Of a DNA stretch of 64,000 nucleotides, positions 35,221 to 46,768 are shown piece by piece. Numbering within the stretch: the first letter of the stretch is position 1; each line of letters starts with the position of its first letter. Source of the DNA: Chondrosia reniformis. Its lineage: Eukaryota > Porifera > Demospongiae > Chondrillida > Chondrillidae. The stretch is from NCBI GenBank assembly GCA_947172415.1, contig OX359197.1:4713673-4777672 (forward strand), written 5' to 3'. The notes below the pieces were generated by a model. It made no database searches and was not told where the DNA came from. It saw only the letters and a program-made list of their open reading frames with translations. Position numbers and translations under genes: made by a program.

Positions 35221-36341
35221 GGGCGTGGCTTCTATATTCGGACACCATGTAATTTCGGACGCCTGTTCTCAGTGGTAAAGCATTCAATCTTCTTCCTTTT
35301 TTGCTCACATAATAAGTAGACTGACCCTAGATGGTGTACCAAGTTTGGCCCAGAAATAGCGTCCCGAATAGAAGTTATCGACCAAAGTTCAAAGTGACCG
35401 AAAATATATATTTTCGGACGAAAGTCATGTATTTCCGGACAGTAGCTCGTAAACTTTGAAGCAAGCACAGTCGCCGACTTTTAGTTGCTCTAATGATAGA
35501 TATACTCAAGGGTTACTACCAGGAGAAGATTCAGATTCAACCGTTTTGAGATGACAGAGGAAGGTTTGTTTTGATTAGGCGCTCTGGGGTCATCTAAAAT
35601 CGGACACCATCTGCTACTAATTTCGACATTCTTGGGCTGTAAATAGCTTAGGTATCCACTTTGTAGCTTCTAATGTCTCTAACAAGGCTAGTTCAAACTA
35701 AATATCAGTAATAACAACCACAGAGTCATTTTATCTTAGTGTACCACCGACCTTCCTGAATTTTCACACTTTTAATCTGTGCACAAGTGGGATTAGGTAT
35801 TTTACTAGGTCAATACCCATTTTTAATTTAACAGTGTCGAATAAGCTTTAGTTAACATCCAAATAATGCCTAGAATACAACTGAATGCTACATTAGTCCT
35901 AGAAGTTCATTTTAACACCACTAACTTCAGTTATTTTCATTTTTTGAAGAAAAGGTGTCCGATTTTAGATGACCCCAGAGCGCCTAATCAAAACAAACCT
36001 TCCTCTGTCATCTCAAAACGGTTGAATCTGAATCTTCTCCTGGTAGTAACCCTTGAGTATATCTATCATTAGAGCAACTAAAAGTCGGCGACTGTGCTTG
36101 CTTCAAAGTTTACGAGCTACTGTCCGGAAATTCATGACTTTCGTCCGAAAATATATTTTTTCGGTCACTTTGAACTTTGGTCGATAACTTCTATTCGGGA
36201 CGCTATTTCTGGGCCAAACTTGGTACACCATCTAGGGTCAGTCTACTTATTATGTGAGCAGAAAAGGAAGAAGATTGAATGCTTTACCACTGAGAACAGG
36301 CGTCCGAAATTACATGGTGTCCGAATATAGAAGCCACGCCC
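35221..36341. mobile_element. TIR transposon, non-autonomous, ~390-bp inverted repeats, TA target duplication
   Basis: Ends GGGCGTGGCTTCTATATTCG and the exact inverse; the inverted arms run to about 35610 and from about 35952, leaving a ~340-bp centre. TA flanks both ends (35219-35220, 36342-36343), and the empty site is visible in unit B (GATATACCCTGG). The identical open frames in the two arms (35232-35468 minus, 36094-36330 plus) are mirror images, not genes. No transposase is present. Probably Tc1/mariner superfamily by the TA duplication. Confidence 0.92.
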
Positions 36342-36419
36342 TACCCTGGTTACACGAAGACACGCCCTTCCTTTCCGGTTCCCAAAGCCAATCACCCAGT
36401 TGTCTTTAGAATTGCCAAG

Positions 36420-37501
36420 ATGGCCAACAACTCCCTTAGAACAAATAAAAATGATAAAATATTTTTAGTAGTTGGAACCATCGGATCCGGAAAGAGTTCG
36501 TTTTGTAATTTCGTTACAAACAAAAAGGTGAATACAAGATAGCTAGTAGTTCATACTCGGCCTTAAAGTGCAGCCAATTACACTCGGCCTATACCAACGT
36601 AAAGAATACATAGTCTACACTTTGTTTGGTAACTTGGAGAATTAAGTAATTAATAAAAGAAGTCGTGGTAAAAAAGTGTGATCCTATCTATACATAGGAA
36701 TGTAGTGTTCCAGGTGGCATGGACAATCTGAGACCTTGGACCCGGGACGTTAACTCTGTTGAGTCTAGGCTTCCCGATGGCCACAAGTTGTTTGTGATAG
36801 ACACTCCTGGAACTGGCAACCCAAACAGAGGAGACAGCGATGAACTGGAACTCGTCAGGCAGCTGAAGGGAGCCTTTGATATTGCAGGTGAAACCGTAGA
36901 TACTATTTTAATCTGTATGCAGTCCGAGCATCGATTTAGTAAGGATGTAGCCAAGCCAATTCAGATTCTAAAAGATCACTTGGAAGTACACCCTAACCAT
37001 ATTGCTGTGGTGTTTACTGCTTGTGGAGAGAGAGATGAGGCAAAGGAAATTGAAAAACGAGAGGATTTTCTACATAAATTGCAAGTAGGTACATCATTTC
37101 CTGAAGATTTGCGGAATTTGATGAGAGAAGTTGGTTACAGATGCAGTCTTTTGGAAACCAAACCAAAGCCAACTGAGTCACCAGACGATATAACCAAATA
37201 TTATGATCGTAAAGTTAAAGAAATGCTTAACCTGTCAAAGCAGACAAAACCTTATACCAATAAGGAGTTCCAAGAACGTGTAAGAAAACTAGAAGAGGAG
37301 TCAAGGAGGTGGTGGAAAGTTGTTGATGGTGTAGTGAATACTGGTTCAGTTGCTAGTGTGGGTGTGTTGGGGATTGCAGGTACAGCTCTTGGAGGTGCAA
37401 CTTTTGTGGGAGCTCCCATTGTAGTGGTTGGAGCAGTAGGTGTAGCTATTTACAATATAATAAGAGGCAAAGGATGGGTTGGACCATCCAGCAAGCCATG
37501 A
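36420..37501 (+). CDS. AIG1/GIMAP-like GTPase, copy C
   Basis: Exons 36420-36527 and 36698-37501, 303 residues. A 12-nt in-frame deletion removes four residues after Met-Ala-Asn-Asn-Ser. P-loop GTIGSGKSS, DTPG, TACGE at G4 and the hydrophobic C-terminus are all kept. The ATG is only 77 bp from the right end of the inserted transposon, so its former divergent promoter has been split and the element may now supply upstream sequence. Confidence 0.82.
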
Positions 37502-37731
37502 AACCTGGGCAGCCAAAGAACATACCTCACTGTACTACATACAGTCTTAGTAGATATAGATTTTATGTACACATTATTATAATGTTAGCAAATATTCTAA
37601 AATATTTGGTGGATTATTAGATTATGCATGCATTGGGTTAATTGGGTTAATTAGGGCAATCATACAGCAGGCAATAAAGTTCATCATAGATATGACTTCT
37701 ACAGAGCTATAGACTGGGCGAACCATGATTC

Positions 37732-37885
37732 AGAAGTAGGGATGGTATGCCCAAACACAGAACTGATGTGTATGGATAAGTAACTTAAATTTTGGTATAC
37801 CACTTCTGTATGGTTACAGCTAACGCTATATGTTGTCTTATTTCAATACTTTTTCTGCTATTCATTGTTGCAACACTGCTTCTAA
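37732..37885. repeat. Foldback element copy, GTPase C 3' flank
   Basis: Third copy of the AGAAGTAGGGATGG element, with the shortened right end shared with unit B. Confidence 0.6.
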
Positions 37886-38144
37886 AATTAAATAAAACAT
37901 TCAAAAAATGAAATTAGTGGTAGGGATGGCAGTGCTGTACAACGACTAGCACAACTAGAAAAAACAAGACTGGTCCTAAAATTTAAGTGATTTTAACCAT
38001 AAAAACCACTCCTATTTTTGGACACATCATGCATGATAGAAGTAGGAATGATGCCCTAAAAACATATACTAGGAGTGACGAAAAATGAACTTCCTATATA
38101 GTATTGCTGGTTACAGGTAAACCACTTTGCTGTAATAATCGCAT

Positions 38145-38366
38145 TACCCGCGGGACCCGAGCAATCAGTTATTTTTTCGGCGTACTCACTGTGACGTCAC
38201 ATACTGAGAAAAGAGATATCTCAACGATTCTTGGAACGTAACGAATTTCTCCTTCATTTTTAAATAGTATTCATATCTCTGTCAACGGTCATAATAGTTC
38301 TTGAACAAGCTAGCCACAGTGCAATAGTCTCGTCAGGTTTTACGATCTATACGTATACGTACCACG
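38145..38366 (+). promoter_or_regulatory. RLR1 promoter module with CRE palindrome
   Basis: Contains TTTTTTCGGCGTACTCACTG, TGACGTCA (38192-38199), CAACGATTCTTGGAACG and CTCTGTCAACGGTCATAATA ahead of ACCACG-ATG. A recognisably related module precedes RLR2 (47450-47677), which argues for conserved regulatory content. CRE/ATF binding is inferred from the motif only. Confidence 0.65.
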
Positions 38367-41300
38367 ATGAACCCCCCAAAAAGTAAGTAAATAGATATTT
38401 GGCAAAATTAAACCATCCCATGTGTTTATTTTACCTCTGAGAGTTACTATATTTTGCATATCAGGATACGTACGGGAGTATAGGAATGACAGAAGTATAT
38501 AATATTTATTCTGATGGCAATGCTAAACTTGTTAAGTATAGAATAAGGATTTTTTCTAACTACGTCAAACTTATATTCTTTTGGATGGTTCATCTTTCGA
38601 TAGTTTTGAGCGTCTAAAAACACAGTTTTCTGTTCTCTGTTACGTCGGACGTTTTGATCCTGCATCGGGGTCTCAGAACAGAAAACTATATACATACGTC
38701 TTTAGACGCTCAAAATTATCAAAAGATGAACCATCCAAAAGATAAGCTTGTTTAGTCACCTTAAGACAGTTTAACTCAATTAAGCCCCTATATAATATAG
38801 CTAGCTATATAGTAGAGCTTTTCAACCAACTGCATGTATCTCTTTATGCCTGACCACCGGTACCGTTACCAAAAGCTAAGCATATAATATTATATAGGTC
38901 TTTTACTCAATAAGGATCCATTCTACAAGGCCTCATCTTAGCAGCACAATTTTTGGAATTCTGTCAGCCATGTTGTTTGAACAAAGATTTGGGATTTCTA
39001 ATTAATATGCATTACTCATATATTATAGGTTTCAGAAAAAAGAAGATTAGAGAGTTCCAAGATGACATACTACATGAAATGTTGGAATATTGCAATATAC
39101 AAACAGTATCCACAAAACTGAAAACAAAAAAAGCCATCAGTTCTGATCAACTAGAACAGATAAATAAGGCAAACAGCAGAAGTGAGGCCAACAGAAAGTT
39201 TTTTGAAATTTTGGATGGTGATCCAAGTCAAAGGAAACTAGAAATTCTAGCTGAAGTTCTGTTTACAGACGAAACTCATGATGGGCATCAAGAATTATCA
39301 AGAGAAATTAAACAATTTTTCACAGGTACTAAATGTCTATAAGTATACTTAAAAGTCTAATGGATGATTATGTCTTTCAATCCTTTTTCAGAACTTGATC
39401 CTCCTATTGAATCAAGTGTCGAAAGTAGCATCTCAATTCAGATGCATCCTCCACCAAACACACAAAAATTAGCTTCACTAGTAAGATCAGATGTATACAT
39501 ACGTACATATAGTTAACCGTGCATGTATACCACAGATGTGGCATTATAATTAAACTCCAAATCAAATTATAAGAAACCGCTATTTTCATTTTCTATAGTT
39601 ACCATAGGCCTTCACTATATATACAGCATACAGTACAGAGGTTCATAATAATATTATTTTTATATACCAAGCAAACTTAAAAATAACTTGATAATTATAA
39701 ATAGTAGGATGTTTTAACCCACAGTCTTTATCAACTGCTAGTAAAGAATGAAGAGAGATTGGCTGTTTAATTACATGTCCAATGATGACTTAAGAAGATT
39801 ATGAAAATAATAATAAATAATGATTCAGAAATAATTGTAAAAATAACTTTCAAAAGTTTCAGTGACTGAAATTGGTCCATAGATGTTCTCTTTTTATAGA
39901 CATTATTTCCCTTGGTTAATTTGTCTCTAGATCAAAATTAAAGATATAAGCTTGATGTATATAGTTAGAGGAAATCCTTATTTTGCTATTATAAAATTAT
40001 GTACATATACATAAAGCAATGAATGAGTGAAAGAGGAGGGAGGGGAATTGAGGATCCGGATATAGTCAAGTTTGATAAAGTATAGGATTCTATTTATAAA
40101 TGGTGGGGTGTTTTATATCCAGAGAATTTAACTCCCGATTGCTTCAGAAGCAAATTTGATCAATAAATTAAATGTATTCAGTATACGTATCTAATGTATA
40201 ATGATTGCACATGTAATAATGCAATTGCAAATTGTAATAATTCTTTGACTAATACTTTACATATACGTAGGTTGAACCAATGGTCACTGATAATACTCAA
40301 ATTGGCACATCCAGTATGGATCATGAGCCATCAGCTGCTATCAAAGAACCAAAAGGTTTGGATATACTTACATGTACGTAGACTATACAGTTAATATATA
40401 GCTTAATGAGTAATGAAGAAGTGTGTTATATTGTACTCCCAAAGTTATAAATGAATGACATGTTGTATGTTAATATCTTATATAATTGCATGTACAGTAT
40501 ATAATATAAACCGTATATTTTATATACTAGAAGAATTAGTATATGAAGCTCAACTTCAAGAAAAGGAGGTACATTGTGACAGTTTTGTGGAAAATCCGAG
40601 ACTAGTGGACTCCACTTGCACAGGTGCTGAATCCGTTCAGCAAGATATAAAGGGTAAGACACAATGGCTCATTCTTTAAGGTAATCAGCTACTTTATGAA
40701 TTACCATTTCAAATGCCTCCAGGGTCAGAAGCTGTTGAAACGATAAGCATAGAGGAGAGGTACAGTTTCAAGAAAGGTTTCAAGCTGAGGCCCTATCAGG
40801 AAGAGCTAGCTGAGCTTGGTATTAGTGGTCACAATTACGTAGTGTGTGCTCCAACTGGATCTGGTAAGACTGCGGTGGCTGCAGCCGTGATTGCTAGCCA
40901 CCTCAAGAAGAGGGAGAGGAAAGGGAAAGTGGTCTTTATAGTTAGTCGGGTTCCACTTGCCAGACAACAATCTGATCACTTGAAGAGTTACCTGCCTAAC
41001 CTCAATACAGCCATAGACTATACACATGGCACTAGAGAGGTAGCACTGAAAGCCATCTTGCAGACTAGTGAGATTGTAGTGTGTACTCATGGTACATTCT
41101 ACAATGACCTCAAACGAAATAACGTGAAGATGAGTGACATTTCGTTGCTAGTCCTTGATGAGTGTCACAATGCACGCCGTACAAGCATATACGCACAAAT
41201 AATGCATGAATATCTGAGTGCAAAGCTGTCCAGGAATGAGAATATTCCACAGGTAGTTGGCTTAACAGCGACACCGGGGGCAGGTAGGTCTAAGGAGATA

Positions 41301-42872
41301 GCACTGAGCGATGTACAGACCCACTTGATTGACCTCTGTGCTCTACTGGATGCCACCCGTGGGTACTGTATTGTTGAGAAGCACAAGCAAAATCTTGATG
41401 ACACAGTATTTTCTGCCAGTATAGACGTATGCACTACAAGTGGTAGAGACAGCACTGACTTATTCCTGTCTGAGGCTACCACTTTCATGGAGGAGATAGA
41501 GAGAGATCTGGAGGTCCAACCGCCAGGTGCAAGGGATGATATTAGCTACTTGCAGTGGATAGAGAAACTGAGAAACCAATTATTTGCCAACAGTGAAGGC
41601 AGAGATAGAGAAGAGTTCCAAAAAATATCATTGGCCCTGAATTTCCTGGAAGCATACTCTAGTACTATAGCCATTTACAAGGATTTGGCTGCTCCTCAAG
41701 CTTTAGATAACCTTGTAGAGTCCTTACATCAATACGATGACCCACAATCCCATCCAAATGCATTTTTACAATATTTGATAAGAAGACACTCAAAGATTCA
41801 AGATAAGCTTCAACAACTTGCATCAAAAAAGGCTGAAAGCGAACACTTAAGAAGACTGAAAGACCTCCTCTCAGTGCACTTTTTTTACAAACCAAACACA
41901 AAAGCCATAATCTTTGCCCAAACCAAGTACCATGCCATTAGAATTAGCAAATGGATTAGTGATACCTTCAAATTCAATGAAAGAAAAATTCGAGCAGACT
42001 TTTGCATTGGCCACAAAGGAGAAGGAAGAGATGATCGATTTGGAATGACAGGTAAACAGCAATATAATGTTCTGCAAAAGTTTCGTGAAGACAAAGTAAA
42101 TGTTCTGGTTGCCACATCTGTACTGGAAGAAGGGCTGGATGTACCCGACTGTAATTTGATAATTCGTTTCCTGTATGTCAAGGATGAAATATCTCGCAAA
42201 CAGACTGGAGGAAGGGGTAGAAGCAAGGACACAAGGCACTATGCTTTGTTGGAGAGTGGGTCAAAGGAAGAACAGAGAGAAAAGTTGAACCAGTTCAAGG
42301 ATCAGCTAGTAGAATGTGCTTTGGAATTGATGAAAAGTAAATCCCTAGAAGCACTTAGTTCTGAGATTATATCAAGACAAATCCAGATATTGAAGGTTGT
42401 AGAGGAAGAAAGGCTTCGCAAACAGAAACGAAAGGCTTACATTCCAGAACAAGTTACGCTTTTCTGCAAAGGTTGTCGTGCATTTGTTTGCAATGGGCAA
42501 GATCTGAGAGTGATTGAAAACAGTCACCATGTTGTGATGGATCGGAGCATCTGGGATCGAGTAATAGTGAAGACCCATGAAGCTAAGGGAAAGGATTTGC
42601 CCAAAGGGGAGCTGAAGAGAGAAAAGAAAATATCTTGCAAAAAATGTCAGTATCAGCGATGGGGGATCTCATGCATATTCCCCAACTCCTGTGGCCTTGA
42701 ACTTCCTATTCTGAAATGCAAAGACTTGATATTTGAGTACTATAACCCTCTAATTGGAATAGGTACAACCTCCATGCCACATTCCAAGTGGACCCAAGCC
42801 CTCTTTGAGGTGGAAGACTATGACTCTACTAAGTACAACTTGGGGAAATACATACTCTCTTCTGAACAATAA
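38367..42872 (+). CDS. RLR1: RIG-I-like RNA helicase with N-terminal CARD-like domain
   Basis: RIG-I-like receptors sense viral or double-stranded RNA in the cytosol and signal through death-fold domains. Exons: 38367-38382, 39029-39325, 39392-39480, 40271-40355, 40531-40653, 40723-42872; phases agree, 919 residues. Residues about 13-100 form a helical CARD-like domain (REFQDDILHEMLEY...), resembling the CARD of the 58-kb gene. About 105-203 is an acidic linker. The helicase has motif I APTGSGKT (246-253), motif II DECH (349-352), motif III TAT (385-387), motif V ATSVLEEGLDVP and motif VI QTGGRGR. The C-terminal regulatory domain has two Cys pairs (785/788 and 842/845), the zinc site of RLRs. 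Vertebrate RIG-I and MDA5 have two CARDs; here there is one. The whole helicase plus C-terminal domain is a single exon. The promoter and exon 1 come from duplication unit C. Confidence 0.9.
38578..38741. repeat. Foldback repeat in RLR1 intron 1
   Basis: Arms CTTTTGGATGGTTCATCTTT and AAAGATGAACCATCCAAAAG are exact inverses, followed inward by TTTTGAGCGTCTAAAAAC and its inverse. Related sequence occurs near the 3' end of the Penelope-like element (44140-44220) and around 50610 and 63860. Confidence 0.75.
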
Positions 42873-43424
42873 CTCGTAAAACATTTAGAGTTACTGGATT
42901 TTCCAAGCCATATCAATTAGCATACAAAGTATACAACATACATATGCAATAATAACTTTTTTCAGAATATTATATCTATACAGTTTATTTTCTTCTTTAA
43001 AGATATTTTTCTATGGTGTTTCTGTATGTATAATACATATGAAATGGAAAGCATTTTTTGTATCAATAGTTAATTTAAAAATTATTTACCATCCACTATA
43101 ATAATAATAATAATAATAATGATTGTTTATTATTGTGACATGCTATACAAAACTGAAATCAGTAAAGACAGCCCAATCACAAGGGTTTATAAGTCACACT
43201 AAAAGACATTGACTGCAACTGGATAAATTGGAGAGGGGGGGGTGAATTGTATGCATTTATAAAAGTATATGTTGAGTAAAGCTAGGTGACTGATTTGTGC
43301 TGCAAGTACATGAGATAAATACAGTTGCATGGTGATTTGTTTATTAGGGTATGAAAGGATATAGAGGCATTTCTGCATATTGTTTAGAGTATTTATAAAA
43401 ATAGCACTGCAATATATTGAAGTC
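42873..43424. other. RLR1 3' flank without genes
   Basis: AT-rich 3' flank. Includes an (ATA)n microsatellite near 43098-43120, preceded by AAAATTATTTACCATCCA, which recurs at 46526-46543. No coding content was seen. Confidence 0.5.
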
Positions 43425-43877
43425 AAAAGGTGTACACTCCAGAACAGGTCACACTATATTGTAGAGGTTGTGAAGCATTTGTATATATAGGGGACAAGAT
43501 CTGAGAGTGATCGAAAACAGTCACCATGCTGTCCAGGATAGAAGCATTTGGAAACGTGAAGAGTGAAGTTACATGAAGCTAAAGGAAAGGAATTGCCAAA
43601 GGGGGCACTGAAGATGGAGAAAAGAATTTCTTGTAAAAGGTGTCGTTGTCAAATTTGGGGGATCTCATACATATTCCCCAACTCCTGTGTCCTTGAACTT
43701 CCTGTTCTGAACTGCCAGTACTTCATATTTGAGTACTATAATCTTCTAATTGGAATAAGTACAACCTCCATGCCCATCGATTCCAAGTGGACCCAAGCCG
43801 TCTTTGAGGTGGAAGACTATGACTCTATTAAGTACAACTTGGGGAAATATGTACATATACTCTTTTCTGAATGATAA
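43425..43877 (+). pseudogene. RLR C-terminal domain fragment (broken)
   Basis: Closely matches the RLR2 region from TACACTCCAGAACAGGTCAC to the stop codon (52683-53115). The first Cys-pair segment is damaged: ATTTGTATATATAGGGGACA replaces an open reading, and a small deletion before GAAGAGTGAAGTTACATGAA shifts the frame. The second Cys pair becomes CKRC. No helicase part precedes it, so it is an isolated remnant. Confidence 0.85.
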
Positions 43878-44149
43878 CTCGTAAAAACAAACATACAATT
43901 CCACACATATATATAGCACATACAATCCATTGAAAAAAAGATTGAAAATTGGCGGAAACGCGCTTGCCTTCAGCTCTCACGCTCGATAGTTCCTAAAGCG
44001 AATTGCTTCGGCTTGGACTCCCTATTCCTCTAGTGGTTAGCCTGCAATCGCAACAACTCACGTTTGAGAGTGCTTTGTGGAATGCACGTTACTCTGCCAC
44101 TGGTTTTTCAATAACCTTGTTCTGTATCTTTGGGATGGTACATCCTTCG

Positions 44150-45757
44150 ACTTTTGAGCGTTTAAAAACGCAGTTGGTTTTCGATTCTTCGTCAAACGTT
44201 CGACCCTGGGGGTCTTCCTCAGTGACTGATGGTTGAGTGGAAGAATTGTCTCTATTTATATAGAGGATTTTTCCCGCCATTTCCACTTCCTGTCATGTAA
44301 CCCTCAGCAGGATGAGAAAAACAGGAAGTATGAATATTAAATCGTCTCCAGGCTTGATGTAGCACAATGCCTAAATTCATTCTCACCTGACACTTCTGGA
44401 TCCTGATGGCTTCTTTGACTCTTCTCCTTTGCCAGTGGATTTCCCTGTCTGTAATCTTGGCCTTGTCCCAAGCAATTGAGTGGCCAGTCTTGAGGGAGTG
44501 AACAGCTATACCGCTGTTCACATCCCCCATCCTGACTGCTCGCTTGTGTTCCGCCAATCTCACTTTCAGGGTCCTTCCAGTTTCACCAATGTAGACTGCA
44601 GAACACTCAGAGCAAGGAATTAGGTAAACTATACCCTTGATATCCATAGGTGGTTGTGGCTGTTTTGGGTTGGATAAAACGGTTCTCAGTGATCTCTGTT
44701 TGGAGAAAATTGTCTGGATACCCATTTTCCTACTGCCTTTATCGATCATCTCACTGAGTCCCTTTATATATGGAATAAAGAGTTTGTGTTTACACTCATC
44801 CTCACTCCCCTTATAGTCTGCCTTCTCCTGTTGAGCAGTATATGAGCCTCCCATTTAGGGTATCCATTAGCTTGAAGTACTCCTTCCAGGTGCTCCTTTT
44901 CTTCTTCCAAGCTACTGGAGTTTAGTCCACAAATCTTTTCGGCTCTGTCTTTGAGACACAGTGCAATACCAATTTTTACCCTAGGGTGGTGATGAGAGGT
45001 AAAGTGAAGGTACCTGTCTGTGTGTGTTGGTTTCCTATACACAAATGTGTCCAAACTTCCCATGCACTTCTTTACTTGTACATCCAGGAAGGGTAAGGAA
45101 CCATTGGTCTCCTTCTCCATGGTAAATTCGATGTTGCTATTTCTTCCATTGAGGAAACTCAAGAAGTCCTCCAGCTGCTCTTCACCATGATTCCAGATGA
45201 CAAATGTGTCATCCACATATCTCAACCACAGCTTAGGCCTTATCACAGCAGCACGAAGGGCTTCTATTTCGAATTCCTCCATGAAGATGTTCGCTACCAC
45301 CGGGGAGAGAGGAGATCCCATGGCTGCCCCTTCCTTCTGCTCAAAGAACTCATCAATGTACAGGAAGTACGTTGTCCTGAGACAGAGTTCTGTAAGATCC
45401 GCAATGGTGGATACATCCAAGGGTGTCCGTTGTTCCAAGTTAGGGTCCTGGGTGAGTCGTCTCCTGATGATCTGTAGAGATAGATCAATGGGTACTTTGG
45501 TAAATAGGCTCTTTACATCAAAACTGATCAACTTATCTTTGGTGTTCACATCCATTCCCCTGATCTTCTTAACAAAATCATGAGAATTCCGCACAAAGTG
45601 AGAAGTTTTTCCCCATAGTGGTGACAATACCCCTGCCAGATACCTGGAAAGGTTGTAGGTAGGGGAATTAATGGAGGAAACAATTGGTCTCAAGGGTACA
45701 CTTGCCTTGTGGATTTTTGGTAATCCATAGAGCTGAGGTGTTGAGGCTGAGGCTGAG
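44150..45757 (-). mobile_element. Penelope-like retroelement, 5'-truncated and frameshifted
   Basis: The minus-strand reverse transcriptase begins at about 45757 with PQLYGLPKIHKA, a hallmark of Penelope-like elements. It contains FDVKSLFTKVP and the catalytic YVDD. A second frame (44252 to about 44830) carries a GIY-YIG nuclease: GIVYLIPCSECSAVYIGETG, then RTLKVRLAEHKR. Reverse transcriptase and nuclease should be one protein, so a frameshift near 44830-44800 marks this copy as dead. The N-terminus is missing. Downstream (44140-44230) lies CTGAGGAAGACCCCCAGGGT, similar to several foldback repeats in the window. Such elements transpose via target-primed reverse transcription (family knowledge). 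Confidence 0.88.
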
Positions 45758-46502
45758 GCTTGTTCTGGCCTGCCTCTGGAGGTGTGAAAACTGCGACTAA
45801 GAAGCGACGATCTAGGCGTCACAAGAAAAGCAGTCAAGCTGCAGACATTCGTGCTAATATCAAAGAGCAGATGAATCAACCCAAATCTGAAAAGACTGTT
45901 GATCTCCCAATTCCCACTGAAGGAGCCACTCCTCACTCGGCAGCTAATGGTAATAAAGTCCAGGCACCCTTTCTACCTCCTGATACACCACTAGTCAGTA
46001 AGCTGAGACATGTGAATGAAGAGGATGCATGTTGTGATGATGACCCTGCAGTCCTGGATAGGATCGTGCAAAGTGGGCAAAAGGTTTATGAAAATGCTAA
46101 ATTTGTTTTGGAAGAGAATGTTGGCCCTGCATTGAAGTTTACTGATAGACTGGGAGGTAGGATAGCACTGACCCCTATCAAGCTTCACAACCTTGGTGAT
46201 GATGGAGATGAAATGGATGATGATAGCTTAAAAAAGTATCTGCAAAGTTGCAAGACCATTGAATATGTGCAGGTTGATGGTCAGCCAGGCCTCACGTTAC
46301 ATTGGGGTCGCTGCCGCTTTTGGACTGCTATTGAAGTAACTCCAGAGGTAGTTATAGAACTAAACCGGATAAATTATGTGTCCCTAACTGATATTCTTGT
46401 ATTGTAATGTTCATCTGTTTTTGTATTTTGTAAGGTTCCCCCATTCATACCAGCCTTGGGCCGACGGGGCTATACCTTTAACAACAATAATAATAATAAC
46501 AT
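45758..46502 (+). mobile_element. Retro-fragment with open frame of unknown function and (AAT)n tail
   Basis: An intronless open frame to 46407 starts abruptly at the Penelope-like truncation point. It is Lys/Arg-rich at first (KTATKKRRSRRHKK), then acidic with no recognised domain. It ends in a stop followed by CTTGGGCCGACGGGGCTATA and ACAACAATAATAATAATAAC. A truncated 5' end, no introns and a microsatellite tail suggest the 3' end of a retrotransposon or a retrocopy. The protein was not recognised. Confidence 0.55.
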
Positions 46503-46654
46503 GTTTACAGTTACTTTGTGAAAAGCTAAAATTATTTACCATCCAATTCCTTTATGTAAAATTGTTCTGCATGGTGTAAATTTAGTAATATATAAAACCC
46601 GAAATTCCTCATTTATTTCCTTGTCAATGTACAGAGGTAGTGCTGCCATTATGT

Positions 46655-46768
46655 ACCTCCATCCTCCATGCCACATTCCAAGTGGACCCAAGCCCTCTTT
46701 GAGGTGGAAGACTATGACTCTACTAAGTACAACTTGGGGAAATACATACTCTCTTCTGAATGATAACT
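46655..46768 (+). pseudogene. RLR terminal fragment (last ~37 codons)
   Basis: Encodes the terminal HSKWTQALFEVEDYD... stretch and stop codon, almost identical to RLR2 at 53013-53115, followed by the same 3' flank (GATAACTCGTAGAAACAAAC). The upstream part is absent. It is a remnant of another RLR copy lost by deletion. Confidence 0.88.

Larger units (their letters stand above)
34089..38498. repeat. Segmental duplication unit C
   Basis: Third tandem copy, ending near GGAATGACAGAAGTATATAA, where it runs into the body of RLR1. It is longer than A and B because of a 1.12-kb transposon at 35221-36341. Its promoter/first-exon module is the one physically joined to the RLR1 exons. Confidence 0.9.

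Noticed and set aside
35232-36330. Two identical 78-residue open frames on opposite strands
   Set aside because: They are the two inverted arms of one transposon, not a gene pair.
44020-44080. tRNA-like A-box word (TAGTGGTTAGC)
   Set aside because: No matching B box or cloverleaf could be formed, so no tRNA or SINE was called.
44089-44236. Small open frames overlapping the Penelope-like 3' region
   Set aside because: They are shadows of the non-coding tail and of the nuclease frame.
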